Source of the DNA: G963674505 sp964575975
Lineage (GTDB): Bacteria > Desulfobacterota > Desulfobacteria > Desulfobacterales > SKZT01
Assembly: GCA_964575975.1 (NCBI GenBank)
Contig: CAZNTU010000194.1
Span: 1 to 10,586, forward strand
DNA length: 10,586 nt
Direction: 5' to 3'
Positions 1-5,479 of this stretch are shown here, one piece after another (position 1 is the stretch's first letter; each line of letters starts with the position of its first letter). The notes under the pieces were generated by a model. The model searched no databases, was not told the origin of the DNA, and saw only the letters and a program-made list of their open reading frames with translations. The translations under genes and the position numbers were made by a program.

Positions 1-64
1 AACCAATCAACCAATCAACCAATCAACCAATCAACCAATCAACCAATCAACCAATAACCAATAA
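1..64. repeat. Short tandem repeat directly after the amrS stop codon
   Basis: Read on the minus strand, the amrS stop codon (67-65) is followed without any spacer by two copies of the heptamer TTATTGG (64-51) and then six copies of the octamer TTGATTGG (50-3), with two further bases reaching the window edge. The array may therefore continue to the left. The change of unit from 7 to 8 bp is one inserted G. There are no unique spacers, so this is not a CRISPR. Slippage during replication is the likely origin; a function is not evident. Confidence 0.9.
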
Positions 65-1081
65 CTAACTCTTCCAAAACACCCCCGCGATCGCCGAACC
101 GCAGAACTCGCATTTCCCGTCCTTGATGCGCGGCTGTCCTGTCGAATACCCCTTTCGAGAGACCACGATCTTGGAGCACGAGGGGCATACCGTGTCTGAG
201 TTGCCGGGGACGTTTCCCATGTATATGTATTTCAAACCGGCCCGTTTGCCCAAGCCGACCGCCTTTTCCAAGGTTTTCAGGGGAGTCGGGCCGTGTTCGT
301 CGAAATTGTAGTCGGGATGGAACCGGCTGATATGCCATGGGATATCGGTATCGACGCTCGCCACGAATTCGGCGATGTCCGACAGTTCCTGGTCCGAATC
401 GTTCTCTCCGGGTATCACGAGCGTGGTGACCTCCACCCAAACGCCGATTTTCCTCATGTGCGCAATGGAGTCCAATACTGGCTGAAGACGCGCCTTGCAG
501 GTCTTTTTGTAGAAATCTTCCCGGAAGGATTTCAAGTCCACGTTGCAGGCGTCGAGGTATGGCCGGATTTCGTCCAGGGCTTCCTTGGTCATGAAGCCGT
601 TCGTGACGAACACGTTGTACAGGCCGGCGTTCTTTGCTTCGCGGGCGATATCGCAGGCGTACTCGAAAAAAATGGTCGGTTCCGTGTACGTGTAGGAAAT
701 GCTTTCGCACCGGCTTTTTTGGGCGCGGGCGACCGCATCCGAAGGAGATAGTTTGTATCCGGGGATGTCCTGGCGTTTCTTCTTGGAAATTTGGGAAATC
801 TGCCAGTTCTGGCAGAAGCCGCATTGGAAATTGCAGCCGGCGGTCGCGATGGAAAACGACGTGGTTCCCGGCAGAAAATGGTAAAGGGGCTTTTTTTCGA
901 TCGGGTCCACGTTTGCGGCTACGACTTCGCCGTACGCGTGCGTGTAAAGCGCCCCGTCGATGTTTTCCCGCATCCCGCAGATCCCGAACTTGGAAGGCGC
1001 GATCTTGCAACGGTGATTGCAGAGAAAGCACCGGACTTCGTCGTCCTTGGCCTTTTCGTATAGCATGGCCTCTTTTGGCAT
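65..1081 (-). CDS. amrS: AmmeMemoRadiSam system radical SAM enzyme
   Basis: A 338-residue radical SAM protein of the pyruvate formate-lyase-activating-enzyme-like branch. The 4Fe-4S/SAM motif CxxxCxxC is C83, C87, C90, inside the family stretch GCNFQCGFCQNW. An N-terminal cysteine cluster (C18, C21, C25, C35) and a C-terminal zinc-ribbon-like pair (CPSC 299-302, CEFC 324-327) mark the AmmeMemoRadiSam type rather than a PFL activase proper. Length is normal for the family. The family is named for co-occurrence with AMMECR1 (AmrA) and Memo (AmrB) proteins; neither is visible here, and the left neighbour is outside the window. Substrate unknown. I start at ATG 1081 because AAAGGA lies 9 nt upstream; the in-frame TTG at 1087 would leave only about 3 nt of spacing. 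Its own promoter faces away from usp. The stop codon abuts a tandem repeat. Confidence 0.9.
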   Translation of the reverse strand: MPKEAMLYEKAKDDEVRCFLCNHRCKIAPSKFGICGMRENIDGALYTHAYGEVVAANVDPIEKKPLYHFLPGTTSFSIATAGCNFQCGFCQNWQISQISKKKRQDIPGYKLSPSDAVARAQKSRCESISYTYTEPTIFFEYACDIAREAKNAGLYNVFVTNGFMTKEALDEIRPYLDACNVDLKSFREDFYKKTCKARLQPVLDSIAHMRKIGVWVEVTTLVIPGENDSDQELSDIAEFVASVDTDIPWHISRFHPDYNFDEHGPTPLKTLEKAVGLGKRAGLKYIYMGNVPGNSDTVCPSCSKIVVSRKGYSTGQPRIKDGKCEFCGSAIAGVFWKS

Positions 1082-1145
1082 AAACAACCGTCCTTTTCTT
1101 TGGTATATTAAATAGCATCGTGTGTACGCCGGATTTTCAAGGGGT

Positions 1146-1174
1146 ATTATAAAATTGGAGACCGTGTTTGTCGA
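1146..1174 (-). promoter_or_regulatory. Predicted sigma70-like promoter for amrS
   Basis: On the minus strand a -35 box TCGACA (1174-1169, 5 of 6 consensus) is followed after 17 bp by a perfect -10 box TATAAT (1151-1146). Transcription would begin near 1139, giving a leader of about 58 nt before the amrS ATG. The -35 box overlaps an inverted repeat (TTTGTCG 1167-1173 and CGACAAA 1189-1195), a plausible operator position. Confidence 0.6.
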
Positions 1175-1273
1175 GCTTTTCGCAATCGCGACAAAATCTG
1201 GAATGCCAAAGTATGTTTGTCGGAGGCGCGGTTGTTATTGACCGATGTCCGCTTTTTTCTTAAAATGTCGAGC
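1167..1273. promoter_or_regulatory. Cluster of TTTGTCG-like motifs between amrS and usp
   Basis: The 261-bp divergent region 1082-1342 holds TTTGTCG at 1167-1173, its inverted copy CGACAAA at 1189-1195, TTTGTCG again at 1216-1222, and a related TGTCGAGC at 1266-1273 that repeats 1169-1176. The first dyad overlaps the amrS -35 box and the last copy overlaps the usp -10 box. This arrangement is what a shared regulator site would look like, but the motif matches no regulator I can name, and chance is possible for a 7-mer. Confidence 0.35.
1238..1266 (+). promoter_or_regulatory. Predicted sigma70-like promoter for usp
   Basis: A -35 box TTGACC (1238-1243) and a -10 box TAAAAT (1261-1266) are separated by exactly 17 bp, each 5 of 6 to consensus. 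Transcription would start near 1273, leaving a leader of about 70 nt. A strong ribosome binding site (AAGGAGGG, 1328-1335) sits 7 nt before the usp ATG. Confidence 0.6.
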
Positions 1274-1342
1274 AAATCAGGAAAAATTGTCAACCATAAC
1301 CAGGACGTATAAAACGTTTAGCAAAAAAAGGAGGGTCCGACG

Positions 1343-2260
1343 ATGAGAGCAAACCTAAAAAACATCATGTGTCTGACCGACTTGTCGGAATTTTCGAATC
1401 AAACCGTTTCCTACGGGATTGCTCTTGCAAAGGAGTTCGAATCCCGGCTTTTTTTATGCCACGTCGTGGACATCCCTTCCATGGCCCTTTACGCGGAGGC
1501 CCAACTCGACCCGGTCGAGCAGCAGAGCCAAATCATAACCCATGCGGAAGCCACCTTGGGGGAATTGGCCGCTGGAGAGAACATCGAGTGGAAATCCCTG
1601 ATTACGGTCGGCCCGACGGTTTCGGAAATATCGCGTCTCGTGGAGGAAAACGACATCGATTTGGCCGTCTCGGCGAGCCACGGCCGGTCCGGTCTGAAGC
1701 GGCTTGTCCTGGGCTCCGTCACCGAGGAGCTGATGAGGACGATCTCGTGTCCCTTGCTTGTCATCCGGGTTCCCGAGCAGAAGGGGGCGAAACCCGAGCC
1801 CATCGAGTTCAGGCTGAAAAAAATAATGGTGGGTTGCGATTTTTCTCCGGATTCCACGCTTGCCATGAAATATGCGTCGAGTTTCGCCCAGGAATTCGAG
1901 GCCGAGCTTCACCTGGTGCATATCATGGAGCCTGCCGCCTATCAGAATCTTTTCAAGACCGTCGACGAAGCGGCCGATAATTATCGGGAGGAACTGCAAA
2001 ACCTTCTGGCGAAAAAACTGGAAAATCTGGTCCCGACGGAGGCTCGCAATTGGTGCGTTCCGAAAACGGCTTTGATCGAGGGAAAGGCGCATTCGAAACT
2101 CGTGGAGTACGCCGCGGCGAACGACATCGACATGATCGTGCTGGGAGTCAGGGGGCACGGTTTGGTGGAGACGCTGTTCGTGGGTTCGACCACGGACAGG
2201 GTGGCGAGGCAGGCGCCTTGTCCGGTTTTGGCGGCGAGGCAGGTGGAGAAGAAGCGATGA
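1343..2260 (+). CDS. Universal stress protein, tandem UspA domains
   Basis: A 305-residue cytosolic protein of two UspA domains, about 1-146 and 155-300. Each opens with the family's acidic start (TDLS at 12-15; CDFSPDS at 165-171) and closes with a nucleotide-loop signature. In domain 2 the ATP motif G-2x-G-9x-G(S/T) is complete: G268, G271, G281-S282. In domain 1 the first glycine is replaced by A111, with G114 and G124-S125 kept, so the two halves may differ in ATP binding. Tandem Usp proteins typically respond to starvation, redox or respiratory stress; no specific partner can be read here. The start at 1343 is fixed by AAGGAGGG 7 nt upstream. It has its own promoter, is divergent from amrS and convergent with the phosphoesterase operon. 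Two GTGAGGA heptamers follow the stop codon directly. Confidence 0.93.
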   Translation: MRANLKNIMCLTDLSEFSNQTVSYGIALAKEFESRLFLCHVVDIPSMALYAEAQLDPVEQQSQIITHAEATLGELAAGENIEWKSLITVGPTVSEISRLVEENDIDLAVSASHGRSGLKRLVLGSVTEELMRTISCPLLVIRVPEQKGAKPEPIEFRLKKIMVGCDFSPDSTLAMKYASSFAQEFEAELHLVHIMEPAAYQNLFKTVDEAADNYREELQNLLAKKLENLVPTEARNWCVPKTALIEGKAHSKLVEYAAANDIDMIVLGVRGHGLVETLFVGSTTDRVARQAPCPVLAARQVEKKR

Positions 2261-2280
2261 GTGAGGAGTGAGGAGGGGGG
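2261..2280. repeat. GTGAGGA heptamer repeat flush with the usp stop codon
   Basis: Two perfect copies of GTGAGGA (2261-2267, 2268-2274) begin at the base after the usp TGA and run into six G (2275-2280). The position matches the repeat after amrS. The remaining 91 bp to the phosphoesterase stop at 2372 contain a 10-bp palindrome, TTGCGCGCAA (2332-2341), but no hairpin followed by a T run, so no intrinsic terminator is called between these convergent genes. Confidence 0.75.
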
Positions 2281-2371
2281 CTTAGGGCCGCAGAAAGAAA
2301 TATTTATGTCGCCGCTCTTGCTGTCGATACATTGCGCGCAACGTCGGCGGGTTTGTTTCGTTCCGAGGCCC

Positions 2372-3232
2372 TTATTCGGATGCGACCGAGATCTTTTTTT
2401 CCGATAATGTCGCGACCAGGTAGCGGAATCGGGCGCCGACGCCGTTTTCTTGGCCGGGGTTGTAGCTGACTGCGGGTCCGATGGCTGTTCCTATCGATCC
2501 CGAGCGGTGCGGAGATTCGTGGATATGGCCGTGGAAAGACGCGAGCAGGAATTCTTTCGCGGCCCATTTTTCGATGAATTCCCGGATGGCGAGACTTCCG
2601 ACATGAAGGCCGTTGTACATGACATCGAGGTTGGTATTGTACGGGGGCGCGTGGGATACGAAAACGAAGGGGCGTCGTATTTTTTCGCCCAGGATTTGGA
2701 GGTCGGCTTCCATGGTGTTTTCCGAGTTCAGATCCAAAACCGTTTTTTTCAGGAATCCCTTTTCCGAAACCGCGCCCTCCGTTGAAATCATATTGCTCGG
2801 GGCGAAAAGTTGTTTTTTCGAATCGGGTTTCTCCCAGTCCTTTCTTCCGAACGGGGTAGGAGGCACGTTCATGTAGCCGACGATGTCCGCTTCTTCGGAA
2901 AGCCGGTGAACCTCCATGTGAAGCAGCTCGAAAAGCTCCCCTCGCCGGCTCTCCAGGATGCGCCTGCCCGCGATGAAATCGTCGTTTCCCATGTCGATGA
3001 ATATCTTCGCGCCGTTTTTTCTTTTGAACTTTTCGAGCGCCGGGATCAGCACCTTTTCGAGATAGAGCGCCTGCTTCTCGAGAATGCCGCAGTTGGCGAA
3101 CTCCGGAAGATAATGGGGAACGATGTCTCCGCCGACGACGATGGCGTCGACGGACTTCTTTCGAGCCTTTTCCAGCATAGAGAAAAGATGGTCGTAGCTT
3201 GCGTGGATGTCCGTGGCGTATAAGAACCGCAT
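2372..3232 (-). CDS. Calcineurin-like metallophosphoesterase
   Basis: A 286-residue protein with the full metal-site signature of the calcineurin-like phosphoesterase superfamily in order: DxH (D8, H10), GGD (D36), GN-D/H variant MGNDD (N83, D84), SHAPP (H194), and GHIH (H236, H238). No signal peptide or membrane segment is visible, so it should be cytoplasmic. It would hydrolyse a phosphomono- or diester using two metal ions; the substrate cannot be told from sequence. It is the last gene of an operon, starting 19 bp after the four-CBS gene. The nearest Shine-Dalgarno-like stretch (TAAGGA) overlaps the upstream gene's stop codon about 16 nt from the ATG, too far for normal use, so translation may be coupled to the CBS gene. 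The N-terminal ATG is right because the metal-binding DxH must lie close to it. Confidence 0.88.
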   Translation of the reverse strand: MRFLYATDIHASYDHLFSMLEKARKKSVDAIVVGGDIVPHYLPEFANCGILEKQALYLEKVLIPALEKFKRKNGAKIFIDMGNDDFIAGRRILESRRGELFELLHMEVHRLSEEADIVGYMNVPPTPFGRKDWEKPDSKKQLFAPSNMISTEGAVSEKGFLKKTVLDLNSENTMEADLQILGEKIRRPFVFVSHAPPYNTNLDVMYNGLHVGSLAIREFIEKWAAKEFLLASFHGHIHESPHRSGSIGTAIGPAVSYNPGQENGVGARFRYLVATLSEKKISVASE

Positions 3233-3251
3233 GATGCTCGACTCTCGTTCC

Positions 3252-4148
3252 TTACTCGAGAAACCTGCTCGCCGTGCAAGCCTTGCAGGAGCCGGAGCGA
3301 ACCTTTGCCGCGTCGGTTAGGGAGATTACCCCGACAATCCGGTCGTTCATGTTTCCGTCTTCCCGAACGAAGAGCCGGTGTACGTCCGACAGGATCATAC
3401 GGCGGACGACCTGCGACAGTAAATCCTTTGAAAGGCAGGTTTTCACGGGCGAATTCATAATTGTTGCGACGGGAGCCTCCGCGGAAATTCCGTGCCGGTA
3501 CGCGAGGATCAAATCGGTTTTGGACAGCACGCCCACCGGCCTGTCTCGAGCGTCGCGAATCAACACGGCTCCGAACCTGTATTCGGCCAGCCCTTCCATT
3601 GCTTCGAACAAGGATTCGTTCGTTCCGCAGGCTTTCACATCCGGCGTCATGACTTCCCTGGCGATGATCCGGTCCTCGGACGATTTGTCGTCGGGTCCGG
3701 TTTTTCTCATGCTCGTGTTTCTTTTGCATTTCGCGCAATATCGATACAAGAGTCCTACGATGTCCGGGTAGGCAAGGACGCCTATGACCGATTTTCCCTC
3801 GTCTTCCGACACGTACAGTCTGTGTACGCGGTGGGATCTCATGTGGTCGATGGCTTGTTCCAGCGGGGTGTCGGGACGGCACGAAAGCGGGGGACCGACC
3901 ATAATGGATTCCACGGGGGAATCGAGGGGGAATCCCGCGTAATAGGCGCCCATCAGATCGGTTTTGGAAACCACCCCTGCGGGTTTTTCGAACTCGTCGG
4001 TCGCCAGGACGGCGTTCACCTTGAATTTGATCGTATTTCGAATACACTGGTCCAGAGACGCGTCCGCCCGAATCGACACCACTTGACGGCGCATGGCCTC
4101 CCTTGCCTTGATTCCCGTCAGCACGCTTCTTTTCGTGACCACAGCCAT
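3252..4148 (-). CDS. Four-CBS-domain protein with repeated CxxC motifs
   Basis: A 298-residue cytosolic protein made of two Bateman modules (CBS pairs at about 17-135 and 165-283). The halves are an internal duplication: GVVSKTDLMGAYYAG (58-72) matches GVLSKTDLILAYRHG (206-220), and VHRLYVSED matches VHRLFVRED, both about 148 residues apart. Each half ends in a CxxC (C138-C141 and C288-C291, 150 residues apart), so the cysteines were duplicated with the domains and could together bind a metal or form a redox switch. CBS pairs typically bind adenine nucleotides and regulate a partner; no catalytic domain is fused. GGGGAG 7 nt before the ATG supports the start. It lies 18 bp after the two-CBS gene and 19 bp before the phosphoesterase, so that enzyme is the obvious candidate partner, by inference. 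Ligand unknown. Confidence 0.88.
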   Translation of the reverse strand: MAVVTKRSVLTGIKAREAMRRQVVSIRADASLDQCIRNTIKFKVNAVLATDEFEKPAGVVSKTDLMGAYYAGFPLDSPVESIMVGPPLSCRPDTPLEQAIDHMRSHRVHRLYVSEDEGKSVIGVLAYPDIVGLLYRYCAKCKRNTSMRKTGPDDKSSEDRIIAREVMTPDVKACGTNESLFEAMEGLAEYRFGAVLIRDARDRPVGVLSKTDLILAYRHGISAEAPVATIMNSPVKTCLSKDLLSQVVRRMILSDVHRLFVREDGNMNDRIVGVISLTDAAKVRSGSCKACTASRFLE

Positions 4149-4166
4149 TTTGCGTCTCCCCGGCGC

Positions 4167-4637
4167 CTATTCCTCGAATTTTTTCAAAAGATAGTCGAAC
4201 ACGTCCGAAATGAATACGATCCCGACTATTTTTTTCCCGTCCAGTACGGGAAGTCTTCTGACATGCTTTTTGATCATAATGTCCACGATCATCATCAGGT
4301 CGGTATCCGGGGTGATGGAGATCAAATCGGTAGTCATGATGTCGCCCACATGGACCGCGTTGGCGCGGGAAAGGGCGTCGTCGATCAGGCTTCCGAGATT
4401 GATGTCGTCCATTTCCCCCCAGATTTCGATGTGCTTGGGACGCAGAAAGATGAAAAGGTCGTACATGGAAAGCATGCCGACCAGTTTTTCGTTCTCGTCG
4501 ACCACCATCATTCCGAAAACGCGTCGCCCCAGCTGCCTCGACGAATTTTGCAAGGCGACGACGGCGTCCCTGACGGATGTTTCCGGCGAGAGGGTCTGGA
4601 AATCGGTCTGCATTACGGCTTTGGCGGTATTTTCCAT
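4167..4637 (-). CDS. Two-CBS-domain protein
   Basis: A 156-residue protein containing one CBS pair and little else: CBS1 about 6-63 (AVMQTDFQTLSPETSVRDAV, ending VGMLSMYDLF) and CBS2 about 97-154 (VGDIMTTDLISITPDTDLM, ending VGIVFISDVFDYLL). A linker of about 33 residues with an acidic stretch (GEMDD) lies between them. It is a stand-alone Bateman module, expected to sense a nucleotide and act through another protein. AAGGGAA 6 nt before the ATG supports the start. First gene of the operon that continues with the four-CBS protein and the metallophosphoesterase, and divergent from upp. A possible -10 box (TAAAAT, 4675-4670 on the minus strand) has no good -35 partner. Confidence 0.85.
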   Translation of the reverse strand: MENTAKAVMQTDFQTLSPETSVRDAVVALQNSSRQLGRRVFGMMVVDENEKLVGMLSMYDLFIFLRPKHIEIWGEMDDINLGSLIDDALSRANAVHVGDIMTTDLISITPDTDLMMIVDIMIKKHVRRLPVLDGKKIVGIVFISDVFDYLLKKFEE

Positions 4638-4692
4638 CGGCGATTCCCTTTGGTATGGTTTTTAGGACGATTTTAGCACGGGACGTTCCGGT

Positions 4693-4753
4693 TTGACAGG
4701 AAAAACGCGGGGGATTCAAAAGTATTGCGAAGGCGTCGCATTTTCTGTATACA
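4693..4753 (+). promoter_or_regulatory. Predicted promoter and operator for upp-uraA
   Basis: The best pair is TTGCGA (4725-4730) and TATACA (4748-4753), 17 bp apart, which would give a leader of about 70 nt. A perfect inverted repeat TGCGA-N5-TCGCA (4726-4740) overlaps that -35 box and could be a repressor site. A perfect -35 hexamer TTGACA also occurs upstream (4693-4698) but has only a poor -10 candidate (TCAAAA) at 17 bp. The leader holds GTCGGAAA twice (4763-4770, 4809-4816). I see no PyrR-type anti-antiterminator consensus and no attenuator with a T run. Confidence 0.45.
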
Positions 4754-4832
4754 CTTGGCGCCGTCGGAAAGGCGGCCGTTCGAAGGTGATTGCAAAACGA
4801 AACCGCAAGTCGGAAAACGTCAGGAGGAGCCA

Positions 4833-5459
4833 ATGCCGGTTACTGTCGTGAAGCATCCGCTGATTCGGCACAAGTTGGGGCTGATGCGAAAGAAGAACGT
4901 TTCCACCAAGGATTTCAGGGATCTTGCCTCGGAAGTCGCCCGGTTGCTGACCTACGAGGCTACCAAGGACTTGAAGACGGAAAAAAGAACCGTGGAGGGA
5001 TGGGCCGGACCCGTGGAGGTGGAGAGAATCAAGGGCAAAAAGATCACCGTCGTGCCCATCCTAAGGGCCGGCCTTGGCATGATGGACGGCGTCATCGACC
5101 TGATCCCGTCCGCCAAGGTCAGCGTAGTGGGTTTTTTCAGGAACGAGGAGACCCTTCAGCCAGTCAACTATTATGTCAAGGTCGCGAGCGACATGAAAGA
5201 GAGGATCGCCCTGATTTTGGATCCCATGCTCGCGACGGGAGGCACTCTGATAGCGACAGTCGATCTTTTGAAGAAAGCCGGATGCAAGACCATTCGCGGG
5301 CTCTTTCTGGTGGCCGCGCCGGAGGGAATCGAAAGGTTGGAGAAGCAGCACCCGGACGTTCACGTCTATGTGGCGTCCATCGACGAGAGACTGAACGATA
5401 TCGGATACATTCTGCCCGGGTTGGGGGATGCGGGCGACAAGATTTTCGGGACGAAATAG
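4833..5459 (+). CDS. upp: Uracil phosphoribosyltransferase
   Basis: Transfers phosphoribose from PRPP to uracil to make UMP, the salvage step after uracil uptake; cytosolic. The 208-residue length is normal for bacterial Upp. Family marks: HPLIRHKLGLMR near the N-terminus (8-19), VVPILRAGLGM (73-83), the PRPP-binding loop DPMLATGGT (130-138), and the uracil-binding C-terminal segment GYILPGLGDAGDKIFG (191-206). All are intact. An in-frame ATG exists at 4725, but ATG 4833 is chosen because AGGAGG (4822-4827) is 5 nt upstream and the protein then begins as the family does. uraA follows 20 bp after the stop, so the two are one operon for uracil import and salvage. Divergent from the CBS-phosphoesterase operon. 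Confidence 0.97.
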   Translation: MPVTVVKHPLIRHKLGLMRKKNVSTKDFRDLASEVARLLTYEATKDLKTEKRTVEGWAGPVEVERIKGKKITVVPILRAGLGMMDGVIDLIPSAKVSVVGFFRNEETLQPVNYYVKVASDMKERIALILDPMLATGGTLIATVDLLKKAGCKTIRGLFLVAAPEGIERLEKQHPDVHVYVASIDERLNDIGYILPGLGDAGDKIFGTK

Positions 5460-5479
5460 AAATGGAACAAGGAGAGGTT

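Noticed and set aside
1..64. Possible CRISPR-like array at the left edge
   Set aside because: Units are contiguous 7-8-mers with no spacers; a simple tandem repeat.
39..1118. A 359-codon minus-strand frame over amrS
   Set aside because: Shadow of the amrS gene in another frame; low-complexity Arg-rich product without a recognisable domain.
2385..2400. T run after the usp gene as its terminator
   Set aside because: It lies inside the end of the convergent phosphoesterase gene and is not preceded by a stable hairpin.
3492..4676. A 394-codon plus-strand frame antisense to the CBS genes
   Set aside because: His/Arg-rich antisense translation with no family resemblance; the minus-strand CBS proteins explain the sequence.
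4759..4777. Hairpin in the upp leader as an attenuator
   Set aside because: Short stem with a G-U pair, no T run after it and no alternative pairing with the ribosome binding site that I could see.
3046..4833. A 595-codon open frame on the minus strand across both CBS genes
   Set aside because: It is out of frame with the two CBS genes and the phosphoesterase, is very Arg/Gly/Pro-rich, shows no domain, and lacks a ribosome binding site.
4790..5479. Open frame that would extend uraA upstream through all of upp
   Set aside because: It lies out of frame over upp; NCS2 similarity begins only at about 5480, which has its own ribosome binding site.
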